13,578 nucleotides of DNA from Bacillota bacterium. Its GTDB lineage: Bacteria; Bacillota; Clostridia; Christensenellales; SZUA-584. Both the position numbers and the translations under genes were made by a program. The first letter of the stretch is position 1. Each line of letters opens with the position of its first letter. Shown here in pieces: positions 1 through 6,670 of this stretch. The notes under the pieces are model-generated. The model made no database searches. It saw nothing but the letters and a program-made list of their open reading frames with translations, and was not told the DNA's origin. The stretch lies in NCBI GenBank assembly GCA_023415915.1, contig JAEZIZ010000122.1, positions 1 to 13,578 on the forward strand, given 5' to 3'.

Positions 1-156
1 GAGCAGACCGTTGCTGCCGAGCAGATAGAAGCGAAGGAAGAAACCGCTGTCGAAACCAAGGCAGAAGAGCAGGCCGTGGTAGCTGAGCAGGCAGAGTCTA
101 AGGAAGAAACCGCTGTCGAAGCTAAAGCGGAAGAGCAGGCTGTTGCTGCCGAGCAG
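1..156 (+). repeat. 66-bp in-frame tandem repeat (22 aa)
   Basis: Units lie at 1-66 and 67-132, with a partial third unit at 133-156; more copies may lie upstream. Each unit encodes a variant of EQ-x-V-x-A-EQ-x-E-x-KEETAVE-x-KAE. The units differ mostly by single substitutions, which indicates recent duplication within a gene. Copy number of such repeats often varies between strains and may collapse in assembly. Confidence 0.85.
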
Positions 157-441
157 CAAAGCGCGGCTGCACCCGACAGATACGCGGCGATCATAATTAA
201 AGCCCGCGAGCTTATCAGCGAAGGAAAATATGTATATGCGGCCGAGCTGCTTCAGATATGTTCCGACAGGTCCGAAGACGAGCAGCAGCGCAAGCAGGCC
301 GATATATTGATTATAGAGTGCATGGCCTTGTCCGGTAAGGGCGACGAAGCCAGGAATAAATGGGTCGAGTTTATTAATAAGCGGTATACGCTGAGTGAAG
401 ACGATAAGGCTAATCTGAAAAGAGTGATGAGCAGTCTTTAA
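1..441 (+). CDS. Partial gene: Glu/Ala-rich repeat protein with helical C-terminal domain
   Basis: The reading frame is open from base 1 to a TAA at 439-441, so this is the 3' end (146 residues) of a longer gene that starts outside the window; the GTG at 76 lies inside a repeat and is not a credible start. Residues 1-52 are two and a bit copies of a 22-residue acidic Glu/Ala/Lys/Gln repeat, probably an extended or coiled linker. Residues about 58-146 form a predicted all-helical segment with TPR-like spacing (KARELISEGKYVYAAELLQ, then GKGDEARNKWVEFI). No catalytic motif is visible and I do not recognise the family. The VanW gene follows 47 bp downstream on the same strand with no terminator between, so the two are probably co-transcribed. 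A scaffold or binding role is conceivable but only inferred. Confidence 0.75.
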   Translation, partial: EQTVAAEQIEAKEETAVETKAEEQAVVAEQAESKEETAVEAKAEEQAVAAEQQSAAAPDRYAAIIIKARELISEGKYVYAAELLQICSDRSEDEQQRKQADILIIECMALSGKGDEARNKWVEFINKRYTLSEDDKANLKRVMSSL

Positions 442-488
442 AAGCGGCTCATAAGGGTTGTTGGGGAAAGGGACTGCCGATATGACTT

Positions 489-1889
489 ATGACTACTCGT
501 AGAAGAAGGCGCAGAAAGTATATAGACAACGAGTTTACGCGCAGCACGGTGCTTGTGGCGGCAACGGTGCTGTGTTTGCTTTGTTTCTGCGGTTATGCGG
601 GAGTCGACGGTATCGTGCAGGAACAAACGCTGGCTCACGGCGTGAGAATAGACGGCAGGGATTTGTCGGGCATGACATACGACGAAGCCGAGGCGGCGGT
701 CGATGCCGACGCCCAAGCGCTTTTGAACGGCCTTAAAATAAACCTTAACTACTCGGGCGAAACGACGGTGCTGGGCGCGGAAGATCTGGGCGTTACGCTG
801 AATCAGAAAGAAGTGCTCGATAAGGCGTACTATATCAATAAGGATAAAGAAGATTCAGCCGAGCGGCGGTTCGACAAAACGTTAGAAATCTCTAAAGGAT
901 TGGATTTACATACCGATATAATCATTGACCAAGTGAGGCTTAAAGGAGCGATAGATCAATACGCCGCAAAGTACGACAAGGAAGCGGTCGACGCCACGGC
1001 GGTTTTCGACAAGGAGACAGGCAGCTTTACATATACGGAAGAAAAAGAAGGCGTTAAGATAAATGCCGATGCACTCGCGAAAAATGTCGAGAATGTGATA
1101 AAGGGGCGCAAATCAGGCTCTATAGACGTGGTTGCTGAAACGGTGTACCCTTCAGTAACGCAGAGTGAGCTTGAAGGTAATACGGCGCTAATTAGCGAGT
1201 TTGAAACAAAGGCCGACGATAACGAGGCCAGAAACGTAAATATAAAGCTGATAAGCGAAACGGTGAACGGTACGGAGATAAAGCCGGGAGAAATATTCTC
1301 GGTTAACGAGCTCGTCGGAGAGCGTACGGTGGAAAAGGGCTACAGGGACGCGCCCGCTATTTCCGACGGCATACTCGTGGAGGAGGTCGGAGGCGGTATC
1401 TGCCAGCTGGCGGGTACGCTGTATAACGCGGCGCTTCTTGCCGATATGGAGATAGTGGAAAGAGTAAGGCACACATGGCCGTCCGACTATCTTCCGATAG
1501 GGCAGGATTCAACGCTTAATTGGAAAAACAAAGACCTAAAGATCAAGAACACGTCCGAATACAGCATATATATCAGCGCGGTGTTTGAAGACTTAAGAGT
1601 TAAGGTAAAGCTGTACGGGCAGCCGCCTGAAGACGGCGTAACCATAAAAGTACAAAACGAAATAGTGCAGGAGCTTCTCCCCGGAAAAACCGAGGTGCGC
1701 TATACGCGCGGGCTTCCCGACGGAGCCGTACAGACGGTGCGGAGAGCAAAAAAAGGTTACAAGGTCAACGTTTATCGTATATACTATAAAGGCGGGGTGG
1801 AGATAGACAGGCAGCTTGTTTCCACAGACGTTTATCCGCCGCTTAATAAGATCATTTTGGTAGGAAATCAAAATACACCAGATAAATAA
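489..1889 (+). CDS. Membrane-anchored VanW family protein with PG-binding-like and G5-like domains
   Basis: Length is 466 aa. A very basic N-terminus (TTRRRRRRK) precedes one hydrophobic segment at about residues 19-37, giving a type II membrane anchor with the rest outside the cell. Residues about 55-230 look like the putative peptidoglycan-binding region common in YoaR/VanW proteins (GVRIDGRDLSGMTYDEAEAAV is typical). The VanW domain spans about 250-370, with the hallmark GGGICQLAGTLYNAAL from residue 301. The C-terminal 90 residues resemble a G5 domain, ending in a PPLNKIILVG motif. A stop at 483-485 in the same frame forces the start at ATG 489; GGGGAAAGGGA upstream is a rather distant ribosome site. 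VanW-type proteins are widespread in Clostridia; the biochemical role is unknown, and presence does not imply vancomycin resistance. It is followed 13 bp later by the PRC-barrel gene. Confidence 0.9.
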   Translation: MTTRRRRRRKYIDNEFTRSTVLVAATVLCLLCFCGYAGVDGIVQEQTLAHGVRIDGRDLSGMTYDEAEAAVDADAQALLNGLKINLNYSGETTVLGAEDLGVTLNQKEVLDKAYYINKDKEDSAERRFDKTLEISKGLDLHTDIIIDQVRLKGAIDQYAAKYDKEAVDATAVFDKETGSFTYTEEKEGVKINADALAKNVENVIKGRKSGSIDVVAETVYPSVTQSELEGNTALISEFETKADDNEARNVNIKLISETVNGTEIKPGEIFSVNELVGERTVEKGYRDAPAISDGILVEEVGGGICQLAGTLYNAALLADMEIVERVRHTWPSDYLPIGQDSTLNWKNKDLKIKNTSEYSIYISAVFEDLRVKVKLYGQPPEDGVTIKVQNEIVQELLPGKTEVRYTRGLPDGAVQTVRRAKKGYKVNVYRIYYKGGVEIDRQLVSTDVYPPLNKIILVGNQNTPDK

Positions 1890-1902
1890 GGAGGAATAGC
1901 AA

Positions 1903-2541
1903 ATGAAGAGTTCATCGCAGGTGATAGGTCTGCCTCTGATGGGGGTAAAGGAAGGCAAGGAATGCGGCACAATACAGAATATCGTCGTGGACCCGCAGAC
2001 GAAAAAGATAAAATCAGTGATACTGCGCGGCTCAAATAGCGAGTACGATTTCCGCGAGCTCAAGCTTTCAAACATCATGGGCATAGGCAAGGATTATGTC
2101 ATCACGCAGAGCATTGACAACGCAACGGGCATCGACAGATCGGACTCGGGCATATCGCTTATCAACACGAAGTGCATATCTGCGTCGGGCGACGTGCTTG
2201 GCAGCATAAAAGATTTTTCGTTCGACGAGAAAACAGGGGAAATACAGTCGGTACAGATAGACACCGGGGTGGAAATACCGGGGAAGAACGTGCTTTCTCT
2301 GTCCAATAACCTTATGTTCGTCGATAACAGCGAAGGCGGATCGTTTGTAAAGCAGGGCTTCGAGAGCGCGACCAATTCGCTGCAGAAGGAACAGAGGGAT
2401 TATATGCTCGGCCGTACCGTTAAGAACGATATATCCGCAAACGGCAGGGTAGTAGTCAAGAAGGGCACGGTAGTGACCGAAGAAGTCATACGCGCCGCGG
2501 AAGAGGCCGGTGTTATAATTGACCTCACGCTGGAACTGTAA
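1903..2541 (+). CDS. PRC-barrel domain protein (two barrels)
   Basis: Length is 212 aa, preceded by a perfect AAGGAGG site. Two PRC-barrel-like segments are visible: residues about 1-75 (QVIGLPLMGVKEGKECGTI, VDPQTKKIKSVIL) and about 80-145 (SLINTKCISASGDVLGSI, FDEKTGEIQSVQID), both with the strand-turn pattern 'set property, generate link, D-x-x-T-x-x-I'. The C-terminal 45 residues (GRVVVKKGTVVTEEVIRAAEEAGV) form an extra small domain. PRC barrels occur in the photosynthetic reaction centre H subunit, RimM and YlmC/YmxH-like proteins; the Clostridial two-barrel proteins have no firm assigned function. There is no signal peptide or membrane segment, so it is probably cytosolic. It is the last gene of the plus-strand run before the terminator at 2672. 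Confidence 0.85.
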   Translation: MKSSSQVIGLPLMGVKEGKECGTIQNIVVDPQTKKIKSVILRGSNSEYDFRELKLSNIMGIGKDYVITQSIDNATGIDRSDSGISLINTKCISASGDVLGSIKDFSFDEKTGEIQSVQIDTGVEIPGKNVLSLSNNLMFVDNSEGGSFVKQGFESATNSLQKEQRDYMLGRTVKNDISANGRVVVKKGTVVTEEVIRAAEEAGVIIDLTLEL

Positions 2542-2671
2542 CACGCTCAAAAAAGACAAACCGTGCATACGGCGGTGAAAGGCGGCCGGTATATTTTAGT
2601 GTTGCCGTTTTACCCGGGATGAGCCTTACGTTCCTCGATTTAAAATAACTTTACCGTCCGGAATAATAATC

Positions 2672-2697
2672 AAGACCGCTGATAAAGCGGTCTTTTT
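2672..2697 (+). terminator. Intrinsic terminator after the PRC-barrel gene
   Basis: AAGACCGC (2672-2679), a 7-base loop and GCGGTCTT (2687-2694) form a perfect 8-bp stem that runs into a T tract ending at 2697. The minus-strand flavoprotein operon ends at 2718, so the same hairpin may also stop transcription from that side, although the opposite flank (GATTATTATT) is a weaker tract. The 130 bases between the PRC stop codon and the hairpin show no supported feature. Confidence 0.85.
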
Positions 2698-2717
2698 GTA
2701 TACATCGGTATATTACT

Positions 2718-3398
2718 TCAGGTTTTATACGGCTGTCTGTAAAGGTCTTTGTTTTTCAGGCCGTTATTACGGGATGCCTGCTTCCATCCCATATTGCCGC
2801 CCCAAAAATATAGCGCTCTGGGAATTTTGGGCTCTATATACACGTCGTCTTTAGGCGGCCCCGTTTCCGCGATATCGCCCGCGATATCTGCAAATGCGGC
2901 GTTTAAAGATTCAATTGTCTTTTTCATAAACGGAGCTTTCGCCGCGCCTATGAACATACCGCCGCCGCCAAGAGATATTCCGAACCGGTAAGAAGTGTTT
3001 ATATGGGCACTGAAGCTTTTTATTACGCGCAGCGCTTCCGAATTGATATTAGATTCGGGGAAGCCGCAGTTTACTACGGCGTATATTTTTTGCCCTTCTT
3101 TATTTTTATCTTGCCGCCTGAGAAATTCTTGGTAGTCCTGCAGATAACGTATGAGTAAGCTGGGCAGGCAGAAGAAATACAGCGGGAACAGGAATACGAG
3201 CGCGTCGGCTTCCATCATGCTGAGAAAATCCTTGTCGCTACCCTTGGAGATGCTTTTGCGTATGCTTATGTTTGTGACGCATATGCCCGCTGAATTTAAT
3301 TGCTGTTCCAAAATGCCGGCTAGCGTTTCCGACACCGAAACCTCCGAGGTCTTCGGGCTGCCGTTTATCAGTACTACTTTTTTAGCCGCATCATTCAT
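2718..3398 (-). CDS. Flavodoxin-fold NAD(P)H-dependent oxidoreductase, no Fe-S motif
   Basis: Length is 226 aa. The N-terminus KKVVLINGSPK (residues 6-16) is the first strand and phosphate-binding loop of the NADPH-dependent FMN reductase/flavodoxin-like family, and ADALVFLFPLYFFCLPSLLIRYLQD (from about residue 64) is the typical strand plus flavin-facing loop. A glycine-rich SLGGGGMFIG segment in the C-terminal half probably packs at the flavin site. It lacks the cysteine cluster seen in its upstream partner. The start ATG overlaps the stop of the preceding gene (ATGA), with AGGTGA just upstream, so translation is coupled. Inferred role: FMN-binding electron carrier or reductase in the cytosol; substrate unknown. 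Confidence 0.8.
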   Translation of the reverse strand: MNDAAKKVVLINGSPKTSEVSVSETLAGILEQQLNSAGICVTNISIRKSISKGSDKDFLSMMEADALVFLFPLYFFCLPSLLIRYLQDYQEFLRRQDKNKEGQKIYAVVNCGFPESNINSEALRVIKSFSAHINTSYRFGISLGGGGMFIGAAKAPFMKKTIESLNAAFADIAGDIAETGPPKDDVYIEPKIPRALYFWGGNMGWKQASRNNGLKNKDLYRQPYKT

Positions 3399-3952
3399 AA
3401 CAAGTCACCTGTCCTTTTAAGCTCTGTTGCATCGAGCAGAGAAATAAGCTCTTCGTCGTCTCCCGTGTAAACAAACGCTTCGACGTTTGACCTGTGCTTT
3501 TTGATTATATCAACAAACAGCTGCGCGTCGTCATCCGAAGAAGCGCCGTAACCTATCATTATAACCTTAGGATAGCTTTCGTAGCGGGGAGGGTGCGTTG
3601 TAGAGCCGTCCTTGCGCTTTATAAAAAACGGCAGTACGTTGGGCAGCCACCTGTCTATGGCGTTCTTTATATTAGCGCTGTACTGGCCAAATACAATAGG
3701 GCAAAGGTATACTGCCGCATCGCTGCCCATTACCGCTCTGTTGATATGCGATATATCGTCACCGATTACACACTCGCCGGGGCTTTTTACCCAGCACCCG
3801 AAACAGCCCATACAGTACGCGAGAGAACCGCGGCTAATAGGTATGTCTTCAACGTCGAACCCCCTGCCTTCAAGGTTTTCGTCCACTATCCGGCGCAGGC
3901 GTTTATATGTATCGCCGTCAAATTCCGTGTCGGAGATAATAAGCGCTTTCAT
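3395..3952 (-). CDS. Iron-sulfur flavoprotein-like NADPH-dependent FMN reductase
   Basis: Length is 185 aa. ATG at 3952 is chosen because AAGGAGG sits directly upstream and MKALIISDTEFDGDTYKRL is the family N-terminus; a longer frame reaching position 4000 would add 16 residues without homology-like character and without a ribosome site. Cys47, Cys50, Cys53 and Cys61 form CX2CX2CX7C, which matches the compact CX2CX2CX4-7C cluster motif of archaeal/clostridial iron-sulfur flavoproteins (Isf), known to bind one 4Fe-4S cluster plus FMN. SDAAVYLCPIVFGQYSANIKNAIDR (from residue 77) is the flavin-loop region. It is the first gene of a two-gene operon with a 4-bp overlap to the next flavoprotein, suggesting a redox pair. 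Two palindromes lie 54-114 bp upstream of the start. Confidence 0.82.
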   Translation of the reverse strand: MKALIISDTEFDGDTYKRLRRIVDENLEGRGFDVEDIPISRGSLAYCMGCFGCWVKSPGECVIGDDISHINRAVMGSDAAVYLCPIVFGQYSANIKNAIDRWLPNVLPFFIKRKDGSTTHPPRYESYPKVIMIGYGASSDDDAQLFVDIIKKHRSNVEAFVYTGDDEELISLLDATELKRTGDLL

Positions 3953-4005
3953 ACAGCCTCCTTGATAGTAATGATAAAGAAAATATACCATAACACACAC
4001 TATAT

Positions 4006-4040
4006 GTCACCATATTTTCGGAATAACAAAATATGATGAC
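4006..4040. promoter_or_regulatory. 35-bp near-perfect palindrome, candidate operator
   Basis: GTCACCATATTTT (4006-4018) and AAAATATGATGAC (4028-4040) are inverted copies with one mismatch in 13 bp, separated by 9 bases. There is no T tract, so it is not an obvious terminator. It lies 54 bp upstream of the iron-sulfur flavoprotein start. On the minus strand TTGTTA at the inner arm edge and TATAGT 19 bp later would make a mediocre promoter overlapped by the palindrome. This fits a dimeric repressor or activator site; the cognate regulator is not obvious. Confidence 0.5.
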
Positions 4041-4047
4041 AACATAA

Positions 4048-4066
4048 AAATGGTACATTACCATTT
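4048..4066. promoter_or_regulatory. 19-bp perfect palindrome, candidate operator
   Basis: AAATGGTA (4048-4055), CAT, TACCATTT (4059-4066): a perfect 8-bp inverted repeat with a 3-base centre, only 7 bp from the longer palindrome at 4006-4040. It sits in the AT-rich gap between two divergently transcribed flavoprotein units. The size and symmetry are typical of a transcription-factor site. The regulator is unknown. Confidence 0.5.
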
Positions 4067-4123
4067 GCGGGATACGTTATTAAAAAGTATACTATAAACA
4101 AATAACTGAATGAATTTGGATAG

Positions 4124-4264
4124 TGCGTTATTTTCGGTAAACTGTTTGTTGCCGCGGACAAGCCGGACACGCTTTTGGGCAGAGAGCTTGCAGAGCTTTT
4201 GCAGCAGCCTCCAAAGGCTGGTTTATATAATTATTATGTTTATATAAGGAGTAGAAAAACATGA
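4124..4264 (+). pseudogene. Possible remnant of a gene 3' end upstream of the flavodoxin
   Basis: After a TAG at 4121-4123 the frame stays open for 46 codons to a TGA at 4262-4264, which overlaps the flavodoxin ATG as ATGA. The middle part reads like protein (KLFVAADKPDTLLGRELAELL, written here in part) and is richer in G+C than the AT-rich flanks. No ATG, GTG or TTG start with a ribosome site is present. It could be the decayed tail of a lost gene once coupled to the flavodoxin, or chance. I do not recognise the family. Confidence 0.25.
4205..4231 (+). promoter_or_regulatory. Small hairpin and TATAAT box upstream of the flavodoxin
   Basis: CAGCCT (4205-4210), CCAA and AGGCTG (4215-4220) form a perfect 6-bp hairpin, followed by a consensus TATAAT at 4226-4231. 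No good -35 lies at 16-18 bp, so the promoter call is tentative. The flavodoxin ribosome site AAGGAG (starting near 4247) follows. Confidence 0.3.
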
Positions 4265-4746
4265 AAACACTGATAGTTTACGGAAGCACATACGGGTACG
4301 CGGAGGAGTGCGTGCAAAGACTCGCAAAGGCGCTGAACGGCGAAGTGACCTTGGTCAACGCGGAGAAGGAGAGCATACCCGGTGTATCGGGCTTTGACGC
4401 CGTTATCGCCGGCGGGTCAGTCTATATGGGGCAGGTGCAGAAGGGCGTAAAGAAGTTCTTGGAGGATAACGCGGAGGAACTGTCGGGCAAGAAGCTGGGG
4501 CTGTTCCTGTGCTGCGGGCTCCCTGAAAACTTTGAGCAGAACGCTAAGAACATATTCCCCGAAGCGCTTCGTGAAAAAGCCGCCGCTGTTGAATGCTTCG
4601 GCGGAGAGCTGCGCACCGAGAAGATGAAGTTCATACACAGAACGATAACGAACATGATGAAAAAGGCGAATGAAAAGGAAGGCAAGGAAGGCGCGATGCC
4701 GATGCCGGAGAACATAACAAAGCTTGCGCAAATTATGAACGCTTAA
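4261..4746 (+). CDS. Flavodoxin domain protein (HemG-like Flavodoxin_5 type)
   Basis: Length is 161 aa, close to a single flavodoxin domain. MKTLIVYGSTYGYAEECVQRLA contains the FMN-phosphate loop (residues 8-14, GSTYGYA) after the first strand. DAVIAGGSVYMGQVQKGVKKFLEDN and KKLGLFLCCGLPE are the next core strands and flavin-flanking loops, in the arrangement of Flavodoxin_5/HemG-like proteins. True HemG (menaquinone-dependent protoporphyrinogen oxidase) function is not implied, as most clostridial members are uncharacterised. There is no membrane segment. Start ATG follows AAGGAG at 9 bp. It lies divergent from the Fe-S flavoprotein operon and 39 bp before the radical SAM gene, with which it is probably co-transcribed. 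Confidence 0.8.
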   Translation: MKTLIVYGSTYGYAEECVQRLAKALNGEVTLVNAEKESIPGVSGFDAVIAGGSVYMGQVQKGVKKFLEDNAEELSGKKLGLFLCCGLPENFEQNAKNIFPEALREKAAAVECFGGELRTEKMKFIHRTITNMMKKANEKEGKEGAMPMPENITKLAQIMNA

Positions 4747-4785
4747 GGTGCTGCGCCGCCTATAAATAAATGAAAGTGACGGTAT

Positions 4786-5655
4786 ATGCACTTTAAAGAA
4801 GCCAAAGGTATATTATCCTCTTCAAACGGTATGAACGTATACCGCGGGTGCACGCACGGCTGTATATATTGCGACTCGCGGAGCGCCTGCTACCGTATGG
4901 ATCACGACTTTGAGGACGCGGAAGTTAAATCTAACGCGCCTCTGCTTGTGGAGCGGGCGCTGAAGTCAAAGCGGAAAAAGTGCATGATAGGAACGGGATC
5001 GATGTGCGACCCGTACATGCATATTGAAGAGGAGCAGAGGATAACGCGCAGTTGCCTTGAGCTTATCGACAGGTACGGATTCGGGGCGACGGTGATAACG
5101 AAGTCGGACAGAATACTGCGCGACCTTAACTTACTCAAATCCATAAACGCAAAGACGAAGTGCGTAGTACAAGTAACGCTGACTACGCTGGACGAGGAAT
5201 TGTGCAGCATACTCGAACCCAACGTATGTACGACTAAAGCTCGAGTAAATGTGCTTAAAGTCATGCGGGACAACGGCATACCCACCGTAGTATGGCTATC
5301 GCCTATACTGCCGTTTATAAACGACACCGAAGAAAACTTAAACGGCCTCATAGATTACTGCGTTGAAGCGGGAGTATACGGCATACTTTGCTTCGGCATG
5401 GGGCTGACGCTGCGCGAGGGCAACCGGGAGTATTTCTACAAAAAGCTGGACGAGCATTTTCCCGGCCTTAGGCGGCGCTATGAAATTATGTACGGCGACG
5501 CTTACGAATGCTTAAGCGGCGACAACGAACGGCTGATGCGCATATTTAAAGAAAGGTGTAATGAGCACGGTATTGTATGCGACAGCAAAGCTATATTCGA
5601 GTATCTGCGGGCGTTTGAGGACAAGCGCGCGCCCGAGCAGATAAGCATGTTCTAA
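4786..5655 (+). CDS. Radical SAM protein, SPL/Rv2578c-like
   Basis: Length is 289 aa. The radical SAM cluster motif CX3CX2C is at Cys22, Cys26 and Cys29 within YRGCTHGCIYCDSR, which would hold a 4Fe-4S cluster and S-adenosylmethionine. The GTGSMCDPYMHIEEEQRITRSCLE-type region around residues 68-92 and VVWLSPILPFINDTEENL in the second half match the COG1533 (SplB-like, Rv2578c-like) group rather than true spore photoproduct lyase, which has a longer N-terminal part. Substrate is unknown. The ribosome site is weak (GAAAGTGA region). It lies 39 bp after the flavodoxin; a flavodoxin is a plausible electron donor for a radical SAM enzyme, which is inference from context. Its TAA overlaps the stop of the convergent GntR gene by 4 bp. 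Confidence 0.85.
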   Translation: MHFKEAKGILSSSNGMNVYRGCTHGCIYCDSRSACYRMDHDFEDAEVKSNAPLLVERALKSKRKKCMIGTGSMCDPYMHIEEEQRITRSCLELIDRYGFGATVITKSDRILRDLNLLKSINAKTKCVVQVTLTTLDEELCSILEPNVCTTKARVNVLKVMRDNGIPTVVWLSPILPFINDTEENLNGLIDYCVEAGVYGILCFGMGLTLREGNREYFYKKLDEHFPGLRRRYEIMYGDAYECLSGDNERLMRIFKERCNEHGIVCDSKAIFEYLRAFEDKRAPEQISMF

Positions 5656-6026
5656 TTATCGCCGTAATGCCGCTTTATCATGTCTATGATTTCCTCCAGC
5701 GTAAGGCCCAGCGATTTGTAATACTCAATATCCTTCTTTATCTTTTCTTCCGCCATGCTGCTGCGCTTTGAATCAAGGTCGTGCGGCTGCAAAGGGGCGA
5801 CGAAGCACCCCTTGCCTGCCATCGTGTATATGAAGCCTCTGCGCTCGAGCTCCTCCCACGCTTTTTTTATTGTTATTACGCTGATGCGCAGCTCTTTGGC
5901 TACCGTCCTTATGGGCGGCAGGCAGTAATCGCGCCCAAGCTCCCCTTTTATAATCTGGGAGCTTATCTGCTCGAATATCTGCTGATATATTGGTTTGTTG
6001 GACGTATTGTTAATTACAATGTTCAT
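5652..6026 (-). CDS. GntR family transcriptional regulator, YtrA-like
   Basis: Length is 124 aa, typical of the short YtrA subfamily that lacks a large ligand-binding domain. Residues about 9-78 form the winged helix-turn-helix: PIYQQIFEQISSQIIKGEL, LPPIRTVAKELRISVITIKKAWEELERRGFIYT, GKGCFV. The C-terminal 45 residues are two predicted helices that usually mediate dimerisation. It starts 5 bp after the permease stop, so it is the last gene of the ATPase-permease-regulator operon; YtrA-type regulators are more often first. It probably represses its own operon through the palindrome at 7541-7561. The 3' end overlaps the convergent radical SAM gene by 4 bp. Confidence 0.88.
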   Translation of the reverse strand: MNIVINNTSNKPIYQQIFEQISSQIIKGELGRDYCLPPIRTVAKELRISVITIKKAWEELERRGFIYTMAGKGCFVAPLQPHDLDSKRSSMAEEKIKKDIEYYKSLGLTLEEIIDMIKRHYGDN

Positions 6027-6031
6027 ACAGC

Positions 6032-6670
6032 CTACAGATCTATTTTCTCAAAGTTCTTAACGGATTTTTTATATGCAAACACATTCAGCAGCGCGAATAT
6101 TACAATGCCGGCTATCAGCACGGGAAGCTGCGCAGGTATATTCCCTACGCCGTCGAGGAGCTTTAAAGCCGGAACGAACAGCATCACCATTTCAACACCC
6201 GCGGCAAACAGCACTGAGGCGATCATCGCCGCTATCATAGGCAGGCCTATCTTGTATGCGGTGCTATAAAAAAGAGGGAAATATACGGCGTTGAATATTG
6301 CAAACATTACGAACACACAGCCGATATACGTCACGTTAGGGTCAAGCAGAAAGTTGCCCTTGGGATAAAGCACAAGGTTTATCACTGAAAACACCGCGGT
6401 TACAATTATCTGCATTACCTCGAGTATTACGATGGATATCATACGAGCTTTTACTATATCGCTCCTTTTTATCGGCAGCATTGCCGAAAAGCCTATGTCG
6501 TTCTGCGCCTTGGCCATAGAGAACAGGTTGGGCAGCGTTGTAAATATAAAGTACATCGGTACTAAAAAGAACACCCATTCGGGTATGAGCAGCAGCGCGC
6601 CGAAAAGCAGCACGAGATAGAACAAAGGATGTACAACCAGATGAAACTCTTTATACAGCAGGTTTTTCAT
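6032..6670 (-). CDS. ABC transporter permease, ABC-2 type
   Basis: Length is 212 aa, with about six hydrophobic segments (near residues 14-30, 32-48, 76-100, 113-137, 141-168 and 181-203), the usual topology of ABC-2 membrane subunits. MKNLLYKEFHLVVHPLFYLVLL at the N-terminus and a cytoplasmic loop with AKAQNDIGFSAMLPIKRSDIVKAR are characteristic of the small permeases paired with YtrB-like ATPases. The ATG overlaps the ATPase stop as ATGA, giving tight translational coupling. The likely role is export or sensing of an envelope-active compound or lipid; the substrate cannot be read from the sequence. Confidence 0.85.
   Translation of the reverse strand: MKNLLYKEFHLVVHPLFYLVLLFGALLLIPEWVFFLVPMYFIFTTLPNLFSMAKAQNDIGFSAMLPIKRSDIVKARMISIVILEVMQIIVTAVFSVINLVLYPKGNFLLDPNVTYIGCVFVMFAIFNAVYFPLFYSTAYKIGLPMIAAMIASVLFAAGVEMVMLFVPALKLLDGVGNIPAQLPVLIAGIVIFALLNVFAYKKSVKNFEKIDL

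Noticed and set aside
76..78. GTG at 76 as the start of the first gene
   Set aside because: It lies within a repeat unit and the frame is open to base 1; the gene begins upstream of the window.
489..1889. Vancomycin resistance determinant from the VanW match together with the M15 peptidase
   Set aside because: No vanH, vanA/B-type ligase or vanX is present; VanW-domain proteins and M15 peptidases are common housekeeping wall proteins in Clostridia.
2068..2568. 166-residue minus-strand frame opposite the PRC-barrel gene
   Set aside because: No ribosome site or recognisable motif; the plus-strand gene has a perfect ribosome site and domain structure.
2542..2671. Small ORF or structured RNA in the gap after the PRC-barrel gene
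   Set aside because: A GTG-initiated 19-codon frame lacks a ribosome site, and I could not fold the segment into any known RNA pattern.
3953..4000. 16-residue N-terminal extension of the Fe-S flavoprotein
   Set aside because: AAGGAGG directly before the internal ATG at 3952 and the family-typical MKALIISD start favour the shorter form.
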